Positions 1 through 7,534 of a stretch of DNA of 34,306 bases are shown here, piece after piece. Within the stretch, counting starts at the first letter, position 1; each line of letters begins with the position of its first letter. Origin of the DNA: Thermoproteota archaeon. GTDB lineage: Archaea > Thermoproteota > Methanomethylicia > Methanomethylicales > Methanomethylicaceae. The stretch spans positions 1 through 34,306 of the forward strand of contig JASFYL010000008.1 in NCBI GenBank assembly GCA_030055575.1, read 5' to 3'. Made by a program: the position numbers and the translations under genes. The notes under the pieces are model-generated. The model was not told where the DNA came from, did not search any database, and saw only the letters and a program-made list of their open reading frames with translations.

Positions 1-1613
1 GCAGGGTGACGCGCCCGAGGCTTCCCACAGGGGAGACGATAGAGACCGAGGGTCCCGAGTACGAGTCCGTTTGGGCTCTGGGGCCCAATTGCGGGATAAG
101 CGACCTCAATACCATAGCGGTCGCGAACGATCTCTGCAACAAACTCGGCGTAGACACCATCTCAATGGGTCAGGCAGTGGGATTTCTAATGGCATGCGCG
201 GAGAAGGGAAAGGTTGACCCATCCGCTTTTGGGGTCGATGCTAGGTTTGGGAACACCGATGCCCTGCTGAAGCTGATAAGGATGACTGCTTACAGGGAGG
301 GCGTTGGTGACCTACTCGCTGAGGGGACCAGGTACGCTGCAAAGAAGCTCGACGCGGATGAGTTCGCAATGCATGTTAAGGGGCTCGAGCTACCAGCGTA
401 CGACCCGCGCGGGGTCAAGGGTATGGCCCTCTCCTACGCCACATCGAACAGGGGCGGATGCCACCTCAGGGCCTTTATGATCGTCCCGGAGATACTCAGC
501 CTGCCCAGGTACCTGAACCCGAACTCTTACGACGACAAGGCCGCTCTGACCAAGGTCATGCAGGATGTCTTCGCAGTCTTGGACTCCCTCGTCCTGTGCA
601 AGTACACGACGATGGCGCTCTTCAACACGCTCGCTTTCGAACCAGACTTCTACGCGAGGTTACTCACATGCGCCACAGGTCTCTACGTCGACAGGGAGGA
701 GTTCTACAGGATAGGCGAGAGGATATACAACATAGAGCGCCTGTTTAATGTGAGGGAGGGTTTTGGCAGGAAGGACGATTGCCTCCCGAAGCGCTTTACC
801 GAGGTTCCGATGCCGGACGGTCCGGCTAAGGGCGAGACCGTGGACATGGATAGGTTATTAAATGAGTACTACGCAGTGAGAGGCTGGGACTACAACGGAG
901 TCCCATCGGTAAAGAAGGTGTTGCAGTTGGGACTCAGACCTGTTTATGAGGGTCCGCAGCTCCAGGTTGCGATCGACGAACGGTACCTTAAGGATGCAGT
1001 GCCGATAGCCGAGAAGGCATACAGGGGAGGCGCGGAGATCATCGAGGCTGGAACCCCGCTGATAAAGTCTGAAGGACTAAACGCGGTCCGGACGCTCAGG
1101 AAGGTTTGCCCGAACGCGACTATACTGGCAGACCTGAAGACATTCGACACCGGATGGCTCGAGACCGAGCTCGCAGTGGAGGCAGGCGCAGACATAGTCA
1201 CTGTGATGGGGGCGACCGATGACTACACGATCTCCGACGCTGTGGGCGCTGCCAAGAAGTACAACGTGAAGGTGATGGTGGATCTTATGAACCTCAAGGA
1301 TCCTCTTACGAGGGCTCTCGAGGTCGAGAGGCTGGGGGTCGACATGGTCTGCATGCATGTGGGTATAAGCGCACAGTCGAGGGAACGTGAGGTCGACCAG
1401 AAGATAGCCCTAGTACAGAGCCTGACAAGATCCCTCAAGATTCCTGTCTCAGTCGCCGGGGGCATAAAGCTCGAGGTGGTGCCCCAGATGGTTGGAGCCG
1501 GAGCACGGGTCCTCGTGGTCGGCGGCGCCATAACAAAGTCAGCGAACCCGGAGGAGGCCACTAAGCGTTTCATAGAATTGATACGGTCCTCTTGGGGCAG
1601 ACTGAGGTCCTAA
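1..1613 (+). CDS. AOR-family aldehyde:ferredoxin oxidoreductase (C-terminal part) fused to 3-hexulose-6-phosphate synthase; 5' end outside window
   Basis: The reading frame is open to the window edge (first full codon at 3), so the GTG at 6 is probably internal. The first ~310 visible residues are AOR domains 2/3. They contain the PEYE motif, a pterin-contact segment NDLCNKLGVDTISMG, and the second pterin/cluster motif LDSLVLCK, whose Cys corresponds to the C-terminal [4Fe-4S] ligand of AORs. They end with the usual family terminus YYAVRGWDYNGVP...LGL near 936. The N-terminal domain with the CxxCxxxC ligands lies outside. From about 961 the frame continues without a stop into a full-length (~217 aa) HPS/OMPDC-fold TIM barrel starting LQVAIDE, with the family's DxKxxD motif (ADLKTFDTG), the AGADIVTVMGA strand and a phosphate-binding end SVAGGIK...VVGGAIT. 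AORs oxidise aldehydes (or reduce acids) with ferredoxin; HPS condenses formaldehyde with ribulose 5-phosphate. Domain calls are firm; the substrate of the AOR half is inference. Confidence 0.9.
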   Translation, partial: RVTRPRLPTGETIETEGPEYESVWALGPNCGISDLNTIAVANDLCNKLGVDTISMGQAVGFLMACAEKGKVDPSAFGVDARFGNTDALLKLIRMTAYREGVGDLLAEGTRYAAKKLDADEFAMHVKGLELPAYDPRGVKGMALSYATSNRGGCHLRAFMIVPEILSLPRYLNPNSYDDKAALTKVMQDVFAVLDSLVLCKYTTMALFNTLAFEPDFYARLLTCATGLYVDREEFYRIGERIYNIERLFNVREGFGRKDDCLPKRFTEVPMPDGPAKGETVDMDRLLNEYYAVRGWDYNGVPSVKKVLQLGLRPVYEGPQLQVAIDERYLKDAVPIAEKAYRGGAEIIEAGTPLIKSEGLNAVRTLRKVCPNATILADLKTFDTGWLETELAVEAGADIVTVMGATDDYTISDAVGAAKKYNVKVMVDLMNLKDPLTRALEVERLGVDMVCMHVGISAQSREREVDQKIALVQSLTRSLKIPVSVAGGIKLEVVPQMVGAGARVLVVGGAITKSANPEEATKRFIELIRSSWGRLRS

Positions 1614-1814
1614 GCCTTTCTTCCAACATCTTTTCTCCCTCCCCGTGTGGCTTCCTGTATATTCGCCGCCTTCAGACGGCTTTCAATGTATCTCAACCTT
1701 TTCTTCATCAGGCTCAAAGTTTAGGAAACCAACTTTGGGGCTGTGCTCGGGGGTTAATGAGTTTCTTTAAAGCAAGTCTAGTTCCCCTTCCGCACCGGAA
1801 GCATGCCCCGCGCG
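1614..1814. other. Intergenic region between convergent genes, with hairpin and T-rich tracts
   Basis: This 200-base gap separates the 3' ends of the AOR-HPS gene and the fumarase beta gene. Pyrimidine-rich tracts follow the AOR-HPS stop (about 1617-1640), consistent with an archaeal T-tract terminator. A short hairpin (GCCGCC, loop TTCA, GACGGC, one mismatch) lies near 1670-1685. No credible gene is seen; the short ORF reading through here has no family features. Confidence 0.4.
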
Positions 1815-2354
1815 CTAAGGCTTTCTCCTGAGGACATTGCCGTATGAGTCCATCGTAACGAAGCAGGGTCCGAGATCCTTTACATCCAGGACCCAGACCG
1901 CCTCCGGGTCCCCTAGCTCCCTCCAGAAGACCCCACGTATGCCCGTGATCGACCTGGCTGCAAGCGCGCCAGCGCCGCCGGGGTATTCCATATAGACTGC
2001 CCCGTGCCTCTTGAGCGCCCCGAGCGTGGAAGTGCCCATCCCCCCCTTACCCAGTATGCACCTGAGCTTGGTCCTTTCGATCAGCTCGCCCTCGCTCCTC
2101 TCCATCCTCATGCTAGTGGTCGGTCCTGCCGAGATTACCTTGTTCCCTTTCACGAGCGGACCGCAGTGGTATACCGTTCCGCCCGCGAGGTCGAACGGGA
2201 GTCTGCCCCCGCCCCTGAGTATCTCGAGCGCCCTCAGGTGAGCCTGGTCCCTCATCGTGAACAGCTCGCCCGTGAGGTAGACAACGTCCCCGGCATGGAG
2301 TCTGGTTACCTCTTCACCTCCGAGCCTCGTACCGATCCTGAACTCCTCTCCCAA
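1815..2354 (-). CDS. Class I fumarate hydratase, beta subunit (C-terminal-type)
   Basis: This 179-aa protein matches the beta subunit of two-subunit Fe-S fumarases/L-tartrate dehydratases, which is the C-terminal half of single-chain class I fumarases. Visible family segments are LTGELFTMRDQAH near residue 30, YHCGPLV, SAGPTTSMRM, ILGKGGM, EYPGGAGALAA and a terminal DSYGN. With the alpha subunit it would interconvert fumarate and L-malate in the cytoplasm. The start is TTG at 2354, 6 bases after the alpha-subunit stop, with AGGAGG (minus strand, around 2366-2371) as ribosome site; that site lies in the last alpha codons, so the two are translated from one message. A tartrate dehydratase role cannot be excluded by sequence alone. 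Confidence 0.93.
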   Translation of the reverse strand: MGEEFRIGTRLGGEEVTRLHAGDVVYLTGELFTMRDQAHLRALEILRGGGRLPFDLAGGTVYHCGPLVKGNKVISAGPTTSMRMERSEGELIERTKLRCILGKGGMGTSTLGALKRHGAVYMEYPGGAGALAARSITGIRGVFWRELGDPEAVWVLDVKDLGPCFVTMDSYGNVLRRKP

Positions 2355-2360
2355 CTTACT

Positions 2361-3212
2361 TCAGAACCTCCTTATCACAGCCTCTGCCCCCTCCTGCTCT
2401 ATCACGACCCTCCTGAGCGCCCAGCACTGGATGCTGACTGCAACAGGGAGGCTAGCCGTGTGGCAGTCCGCGAACTCAGCCTTCACTCCGAGCGCTGTTG
2501 TCTTTCCGCCGAATCCCATTGGCCCTATACCGAGCGAATTTATTTCCTGCAGGAGTTTCTCCTCGAGCTCCTTGCCCCTCTCGTCTGGGCTCAACTCGTC
2601 GAGTCTCCTCATCAAAGCCCTCTTGCTGAGCGTCACCGCCCCGTCCAGCGTCCCGCCCACGCCGACACCGACCACGATCGGTGGGCAGGGCTTCGCCCCG
2701 GCGTTCTCTACCGCCTTGGTCACGAAGCTTCTTATACCGTCTGACCCCTGGTCTGGATCGAGCATGGCCGCGGCGCTCACGTTCTCCGAACCAGCCCCCT
2801 TGGCAAGGATCCCGATCCTCGTCCTTCCGTCATGGCTTGGCTCCATGTGAACTACGGGGTTCCATCTGCCGAGGTTGTTCCCAGTGTTCCTCCTGGAAAG
2901 GGGATCGACTATGTTCGCCCTGAGTGGCACTGACTCTGTTGCCAGGGCGACACCCTCCCTAATCGCGTTGAAGAGCTCCCTGCAACCCATGTCGGTCCGC
3001 ACGAAGAAGACCAGACTTCCCGTGTCTTGGCAGACTGGCACACCCCCCTCCCTGGCGAGCCTGATATTTTCGAGCATCGCTGCGATGACCTGCCGGCTCA
3101 GCCCCCCCTCCGACTGCAGCGCCCTTTCCAGAGCCTTCTCGACATCAGGTGGGATGTCTGTCTCAAGGATCCTTATGGCCTCGGCGATGATTTCAGGTTT
3201 CATAGGAGGCAT
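2361..3212 (-). CDS. Class I fumarate hydratase, alpha subunit (Fe-S, N-terminal-type)
   Basis: This 283-aa protein is the [4Fe-4S] catalytic subunit of two-subunit fumarase. The three expected cluster cysteines are visible in VPVCQDTG (about residue 60), GAKPCPPIVVGVG (about 180) and FADCHTAS (about 255). Other family blocks are RANIVDPLSRRNTGNN, ILAKGAGSEN, GGTLDGAV and IGPMGFGGKTTALGVK. It is the first gene of a two-gene operon with the beta subunit, 6 bases downstream. The start is probably ATG at 3212: a TATA-like element at 3236-3245 read on this strand would place transcription start almost at the ATG, giving a leaderless message. ATG at 3203 (MKPE...) is an alternative. Confidence 0.93.
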   Translation of the reverse strand: MPPMKPEIIAEAIRILETDIPPDVEKALERALQSEGGLSRQVIAAMLENIRLAREGGVPVCQDTGSLVFFVRTDMGCRELFNAIREGVALATESVPLRANIVDPLSRRNTGNNLGRWNPVVHMEPSHDGRTRIGILAKGAGSENVSAAAMLDPDQGSDGIRSFVTKAVENAGAKPCPPIVVGVGVGGTLDGAVTLSKRALMRRLDELSPDERGKELEEKLLQEINSLGIGPMGFGGKTTALGVKAEFADCHTASLPVAVSIQCWALRRVVIEQEGAEAVIRRF

Positions 3213-3219
3213 CGAAGAT

Positions 3220-3744
3220 TTGATAAGCGTTCAGGCTATAAAAATCCGTGTGGTCTTATTGTCCTCCTACGACACACTCCACAGGTTTGAGGCAGAAGTC
3301 TCCCAGATAGTCAGGTACGTCTACTTCAGGAGCCTGCCCAGGGCGGAGCAGGACCTCTCAGTCCTTAGGAATAAGTTGGCTTCCCTTGGCGAGATGGGGC
3401 GCGGCTTCTACGACGCTGTCAGGGGGATCTATGTCTCCTCGAAGGAACGAGACCAGACCTCCCTGTACATGAAACTCTACAAGCGGGGGGTGCCGCAAGA
3501 GATCCGAACAATGTCTGAGAAATTCAAGGGGGAGGCATACAGGTCTACCGTGGACGAGTACGAGCGGGGTTTCCTGATCGCATGGGAGATCTCTGCCAAG
3601 GAGCTCGCATTTCTCAAGGAGAACTACCCCGACTATCCACTCAAGGAAGAAGGAGAGCAAAGCAAGGCGCAACAGCCCAAGGCAGAGGAGGCATATGAGG
3701 TTGCGCCTAGGAAAAAGCCTAGGAGACAGGGTAGACCAGATTGA
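3220..3744 (+). CDS. Hypothetical archaeal helical protein with charged C-terminal tail
   Basis: I do not recognise the family. The product (about 174 aa from TTG 3220) appears mostly alpha-helical and soluble. The first ~125 residues contain HRFEAEVSQIVRYVYF, SVLRNKLASLGEMG and EYERGFLIAWEISAKELAFL. A low-complexity charged tail follows, EEGEQSKAQQPKAEEAYEV, ending in a basic stretch RKKPRRQGRPD that might bind nucleic acid. Third-codon usage matches the neighbours, and the opposite-strand ORF here lacks features. TTG 3220 is chosen because AGGAGG sits 10 bases upstream at 3204-3209; GTG 3250 and TTG 3259 are alternatives. The C-terminus overlaps the converging gene at 3719 by 26 bases. Confidence 0.65.
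   Translation: MISVQAIKIRVVLLSSYDTLHRFEAEVSQIVRYVYFRSLPRAEQDLSVLRNKLASLGEMGRGFYDAVRGIYVSSKERDQTSLYMKLYKRGVPQEIRTMSEKFKGEAYRSTVDEYERGFLIAWEISAKELAFLKENYPDYPLKEEGEQSKAQQPKAEEAYEVAPRKKPRRQGRPD
3236..3245. promoter_or_regulatory. TATA-like element in the 3212-3259 divergent spacer
   Basis: CTATAAAAAT lies midway between the fumarase operon (minus) and the next plus-strand gene. On the minus strand its centre is about 28 bases from the ATG at 3212, the usual archaeal TATA to start-site distance for a leaderless transcript. Whether it also serves the plus strand is unclear, because no in-frame start codon follows at the matching distance. Confidence 0.5.
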
Positions 3745-4027
3745 TCGAGATGACCCATACCGCAAACCAGAGCAAGAAGAACATGAAGATGCCCGTCATG
3801 TAGTGCTTCTTCTTTTCAGGAACGCTGCTGAACGGTTCAAAATTCCTGAAGAATAGGAACGACACCAGGAAGACGACGATCCCTACCGCGATCCCGAGCT
3901 CCCCCCTGATGTTAAGCCCTCCTGTAAGGAACCCTCCGATAACTGCAAATATGGCCCTGATATAATACATCTTCCTATAGACCCCTTCCGGCTTGGGGGA
4001 GGACTGCCTTGAAGCTTGGTCTGACAT
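3719..4027 (-). CDS. EMC6-like small three-helix membrane protein
   Basis: This 102-aa protein has a short polar N-terminus (to about residue 18, rich in Ser/Gln/Lys) and three hydrophobic segments at about 20-38, 43-61 and 77-98. The order, an RxxYxRAxxAxxGG-like start of helix 1, and a third helix with LLWFAVWVISINLVY resemble archaeal homologues of EMC6 (Rab5-interacting-protein family), a core subunit of the eukaryotic ER membrane complex for membrane-protein insertion. That match is by pattern only and is moderately secure. The ATG at 4027 lies inside the divergent RqcH-like gene, so the two starts overlap by 19 bases; ATG at 3970 would remove the overlap but shorten the N-terminus to the first helix. 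Its 3' end overlaps the preceding plus-strand gene by 26 bases. Confidence 0.6.
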   Translation of the reverse strand: MSDQASRQSSPKPEGVYRKMYYIRAIFAVIGGFLTGGLNIRGELGIAVGIVVFLVSFLFFRNFEPFSSVPEKKKHYMTGIFMFFLLWFAVWVISINLVYPVS

Positions 4028-5958
4028 CCCTTGACATCCTCGCTATCGTAAGAGAACTGAACTCCACCTTAATAAGCGCTCGCATCGAGAACTTGTACCA
4101 GGTCGAGGGCGGGGTATTTCTGCTTAGGCTGCACACGCGCTCCTCCCAAGCGGATCTTGCATTCGAGCCTGGGAAGAGGGCGAACCTGACCAGCTACAGG
4201 TTCACGATCCCTGAGAGGCCATCCCCGCTGGTTATGCATCTCAGGCGATTCTTGGTAGGTTTCAAGGTAGATCGGATCGAGCAATACGACTTCGACAGGA
4301 TAATATCCGTAGATATCACAAGAGGGGAGGAGGGGTACACGGTCTACCTTGAGCTGTTCGGCGAAGGGAACCTCGTGATAGCGGACAGGGAGGGGACGAT
4401 CAGGTTCGTGCTGAGGCCCAAGGAGATGAGGGACAGAGTCCTGAAACCCGGCGAGCAGTACCTCCCTCCCCCGAAGCGGGGGGTGGAGATATCCTCAGGG
4501 GCGGTACCGCCAGGGGCACTCAGTACCTCGCACGCCGCCTCTAGGTCCCTAACGCATGTCTTCAACCTCCCCGCGGAGCTAGTCGAGGAGGCGCTCATGA
4601 GGGCAGGGATCCCGCCCCAGGCGCCGTCGAGCTCCCTTACCGAGCAGAACCTCGCCGAGTTCAGGAACGCCGCGCTCTTGATACTCGAGGAGGTCAGGTC
4701 TGGCAAACTCAAGCCCGTGATCGTCGAGAGGGATGGGACCCCGGTTTCGGTCCTCCCCGTAGAATTCTCGACCATTTTGGGGGAGAGGAGGTATTTCCAG
4801 ACATTCAACGAAGCCGTGGATGTCTACTTCAGCAACATCGTTATCGAGCAGACTGGCGACAAGAGGCGCGCGAGGGTGGAGGGGGAGATAAGCGCTCTGG
4901 AGTCGATCAGGGAGAAGCAGTTGGCGCACATAGGTGAGCTGGAGAGTAGGCGGACCCAATCGCTGGCGGTCGGGAAGCTAATACTGTCCAACCTCGGATC
5001 CGTCCAGTCTTCGATTGAGGCCGTCCTCCAGGAGAGGCGTTCTGGCAGGCGCTGGGAGGATATCCTCTCGCTCGATCATAGGATAAAGAGCATCGACGGG
5101 GATAGGGGTACGATGGTCTATTCGCTTGGGGGGGCTGATGTCGAGATAGACTTCAAGATGTCCGCGGCAAGGAACGCCGAGCGATACTTCTCTGAGGCAA
5201 AGGAAGCAGCAAAAAAGCTTGAGGGACTTAAGAACGCGCTCAAAGAGACCGAACTCAAGATAGAGGAAGCGCGGAGGGGACTTTCTCGGATCGAGGAGCC
5301 CAAACTACTGAGGTCGATGAAGAAAGATTGGTACGAGAAGTTCAGGTGGATGCGCTCATCTGACGGCTTTCTGCTTCTCGGGGGCAAGGACGCTAGCCAG
5401 AACGAGGTTCTAGTGAAGCGGCACCTCGGTTCGAGGGATCTGTTCGTGCACGCAGACCTCCCCGGCGGCTCGGTCGTTATCGTCAAGTCCGAAGGGAGAG
5501 AGATCCCGGAGAGGACGAAGGAGGAGGCGGTCGCCTTCGCTGTGGCATACTCAAGGGCTTGGAAGGCTGGGATTGGGGTCGCGGACGGATATTGGGTTCC
5601 ACAAGAGCAGGTGTCGAAGTCCCCCCCATCAGGGGAGTACTTGGGGAAAGGCGCATTCATGGTATACGGAGAGAGGAACTATGTCAGGAATGTGCCCCTC
5701 CGTCTCCACCTGGGGGTGTTGCTATCCAATGACGAGTACAAGGTGATCGTTGGTGTTGGGATGGGCGATTCGGTTCCCTCGAAGACAAGTCTCTACGTGA
5801 CTCTTAGGCCCGGAGGGCTCGAAGGTAAGAAGCTGGTCACCGCTATCAAGGAGAGGCTTGCCCAGGCGGCGGGGGAAGGCAACGGTGCTAAGATACGCGC
5901 CATACCAGATGGCGACCTCTTGAATCTGCTACCTCCTGGGGGCGCCGAGGTAGATTGA
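4009..5958 (+). CDS. rqcH: Rqc2/RqcH/NEMF (NFACT) ribosome quality-control protein
   Basis: This 649-aa protein has the full NFACT layout. NFACT-N covers about residues 1-200, with the conserved Asp-Arg pair (D96-R97 in QYDFDRIISVDI) needed for tRNA-dependent tailing in studied homologues. A long coiled coil runs at about 290-440 (EIEGEIS-like and SEAKEAAKKLEGLKNALKE segments). The NFACT-R domain covers about 445-580, with WYEKFRWM, GGKDASQNEVLVKRHL, DLFVHADLPG and GNYV-like ERNYVRNVP. Family members bind 60S/50S ribosomes carrying stalled peptidyl-tRNA and direct C-terminal tailing of the nascent chain. Start TTG at 4009 is preceded by GGGGGAGG at about 3996-4003. The start overlaps the divergent EMC6-like gene. 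Length is typical for archaeal homologues. Confidence 0.93.
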   Translation: MKLGLTSLDILAIVRELNSTLISARIENLYQVEGGVFLLRLHTRSSQADLAFEPGKRANLTSYRFTIPERPSPLVMHLRRFLVGFKVDRIEQYDFDRIISVDITRGEEGYTVYLELFGEGNLVIADREGTIRFVLRPKEMRDRVLKPGEQYLPPPKRGVEISSGAVPPGALSTSHAASRSLTHVFNLPAELVEEALMRAGIPPQAPSSSLTEQNLAEFRNAALLILEEVRSGKLKPVIVERDGTPVSVLPVEFSTILGERRYFQTFNEAVDVYFSNIVIEQTGDKRRARVEGEISALESIREKQLAHIGELESRRTQSLAVGKLILSNLGSVQSSIEAVLQERRSGRRWEDILSLDHRIKSIDGDRGTMVYSLGGADVEIDFKMSAARNAERYFSEAKEAAKKLEGLKNALKETELKIEEARRGLSRIEEPKLLRSMKKDWYEKFRWMRSSDGFLLLGGKDASQNEVLVKRHLGSRDLFVHADLPGGSVVIVKSEGREIPERTKEEAVAFAVAYSRAWKAGIGVADGYWVPQEQVSKSPPSGEYLGKGAFMVYGERNYVRNVPLRLHLGVLLSNDEYKVIVGVGMGDSVPSKTSLYVTLRPGGLEGKKLVTAIKERLAQAAGEGNGAKIRAIPDGDLLNLLPPGGAEVD

Positions 5959-5977
5959 GTCCATGGTTCCAGCCGTT

Positions 5978-5994
5978 AGCTACATCCTGTAGCT
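5978..5994. repeat. Perfect inverted repeat upstream of CBS gene promoter
   Basis: AGCTACA-TCC-TGTAGCT is a perfect 7-base inverted repeat with a 3-base centre. It lies 19 bases after the rqcH stop and ends 2 bases before the TATA-like CTATAAATAT at 5997-6006. It could be a transcription-factor site abutting the promoter of the CBS gene, or an RNA hairpin at the end of the rqcH message; no T-tract follows, which favours the former. GCTACA recurs at 6031-6036, next to the start codon. Confidence 0.45.
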
Positions 5995-5996
5995 CA

Positions 5997-6006
5997 CTAT
6001 AAATAT
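5997..6006 (+). promoter_or_regulatory. TATA box for the CBS-domain gene cluster
   Basis: CTATAAATAT lies about 38 bases before the ATG at 6039, predicting a transcription start near 6027 and a leader of about 12 bases. It is the nearest convincing TATA element upstream of the CBS genes. Confidence 0.55.
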
Positions 6007-6038
6007 CAGGAAACGCTTAGATTAAAACGGGGCTACAA

Positions 6039-6593
6039 ATGGTTGGCATCCGCGCTCGGGTTCTCGTGGCCGACGTGATGACAAAAGACCTCGTGACTCT
6101 CTCAGAGACTTCGACCGCAAGGGAAGTGGCTGTCGCTATGTGTGGCAAGTCTGTAGGTTCGGTGGTGATAACCAAGGGAGGTCATCCTTCGGGCATAATT
6201 ACTGAGAAAGATCTCGTCGAGAGGGTTCTTGTCCGGTCTAGAGATCCAGACCGCACATTAGCCCGGGAGATCATGTCGTCTCCTGTCTCAGTAATTGACC
6301 CGAAGGCAGATGTGATGGAGGCTGCCAGGAAGATGGCAAAGCTGGGCATCCGCCGCCTAGTTGTCGTTGACAAGGGTAACATGGTCGGGATAGTCACCTC
6401 CAGAGACATCGTTTCCACCGCGCCCGAACTGATCGAGGTACTTGCAGATGCCGCCCGCAACAGGATTGTGCCTTCCAGGGAAGGGGAGAGCCTTGCCGGG
6501 TTCTGCGACAGCTGTGAAGAGTGGTCCGAAGACCTCAAGGAGGTCAACGGTCATTTTCTGTGCGAGGTCTGCAGGATGGAGGCTGAGCCCTAA
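6039..6593 (+). CDS. CBS-domain pair protein with C-terminal zinc ribbon
   Basis: The 184-aa protein carries two CBS motifs forming one Bateman module (about residues 8-62 and 75-128: VADVMTKDLVTLSE, GIITEKDLVERV, IMSSPVSVIDP, GIVTSRDIVS). A CxxC...CxxC zinc ribbon follows at about 155-180 (CDSC ... CEVC). CBS modules bind adenosine nucleotides or SAM and act as energy or metabolite sensors; the zinc ribbon suggests binding to a nucleic acid or protein partner. The target is not identifiable. It is first in a run of three CBS genes and starts at ATG 6039. Confidence 0.9.
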   Translation: MVGIRARVLVADVMTKDLVTLSETSTAREVAVAMCGKSVGSVVITKGGHPSGIITEKDLVERVLVRSRDPDRTLAREIMSSPVSVIDPKADVMEAARKMAKLGIRRLVVVDKGNMVGIVTSRDIVSTAPELIEVLADAARNRIVPSREGESLAGFCDSCEEWSEDLKEVNGHFLCEVCRMEAEP

Positions 6594-6688
6594 TAAGCGA
6601 GATCATATCCTGGGTCCAACCGAGGTAAAGTAGACCTCAGTGGGGAGAGGATGCCACTATAGCCAAATTGAGGGGGTATTCTGAAGAT

Positions 6689-7534
6689 ATGAAAAGTGTT
6701 GGTGAATTGATGAAAAACCCTGTCGTAACAGTCTCAAAAAACGATACTGTGGCTAGGGCGAGGAACCTGATGCTGAGGGAGGGCGTGAGCCGGCTAGTCG
6801 TCGTCGAGTGCTCCGTCCCGATAGGCATGATCACGAAGAAAGATCTCGTCGCTGACCTTGCAAAGTACAGGATGCGTAACAGGGAACTCGAATCGATAAC
6901 TGTCTTGGAACTGATGCGGGCTCCTGTCAAGGTAGTGAACGAAGACGCATCCGTCGAGGAGGCAGCAAAGACTATGGTAGAGAGTAACATAAGGGGGCTA
7001 CCCGTCGTCGACTCTGGTGGGAGGCTCGTTGGCATCATCACCAAGACGGACGTGACCTCGTACTACCGTCAGTACTACGGAGGGACACACAAGGTAAACG
7101 AGATCGCGCGCAGGATCGAGGAGACCCCTGTGGTGAGGAGGACGCACTCTCTATATAGGGTCATCGACCTGATGGAAGCACATTCGGCTGACAGGGTGAT
7201 AGTGGAGGAGGGAGGTAAGCCAATAGGGATAATCACGGAGACCGATCTTTCGTTCCTCAAACCAAACAGGAGTACGCCGCCTTTTATAAAAGGAGTCGCG
7301 TTAGAATCTGAGGAGGTCTCTTCTGTCAGACTATACCAACTCCCTACCGCTGAGGCCCTGATGACACACGACCCGATCGTTGTCGAGGACTCCAGCGACG
7401 CCGTCGAAGCGGCAGCAACACTCATGGATAACGGGATCGGGGGGATGCCCGTGGTAAACCGGGAGGGAGATCTGGTGGGGATGGTGACTAAATTCGACTT
7501 CGTCCGGGCAGTGGCTGGGGGTGCCTCTGCATGA
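6689..7534 (+). CDS. Four-CBS-domain protein (two Bateman modules)
   Basis: The 281-aa product consists almost entirely of four CBS motifs: VGELMKNPVVTV, VLELMRAPVKVV, VNEIARRIEETPVV and TAEALMTHDPIVV, each followed by a GxxT(K/E)xDL-type strand. A loop of about 20 residues (including KPNRSTPPFIKG) separates repeats 3 and 4. It probably binds adenine nucleotides; no catalytic domain is attached, so it should act by binding a partner. ATG 6689 is preferred because GAGGGGG lies at 6670-6676; TTG 6668 is an in-frame alternative that would cover that site. Its stop overlaps the next start as ATGA. Confidence 0.9.
   Translation: MKSVGELMKNPVVTVSKNDTVARARNLMLREGVSRLVVVECSVPIGMITKKDLVADLAKYRMRNRELESITVLELMRAPVKVVNEDASVEEAAKTMVESNIRGLPVVDSGGRLVGIITKTDVTSYYRQYYGGTHKVNEIARRIEETPVVRRTHSLYRVIDLMEAHSADRVIVEEGGKPIGIITETDLSFLKPNRSTPPFIKGVALESEEVSSVRLYQLPTAEALMTHDPIVVEDSSDAVEAAATLMDNGIGGMPVVNREGDLVGMVTKFDFVRAVAGGASA

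Noticed and set aside
1592-1831. 79-codon ORF over the AOR-HPS/fumarase spacer
   Set aside because: Composition is that of non-coding pyrimidine-rich DNA and it overlaps two real gene ends.
2004-2744. 246-codon ORF on the plus strand
   Set aside because: It is antisense to both fumarase subunits, with no recognisable domain.
3358-3765. 135-codon Leu-rich ORF on the minus strand
   Set aside because: It is antisense to the helical hypothetical gene; the composition is typical of a shadow of a charged coding strand.
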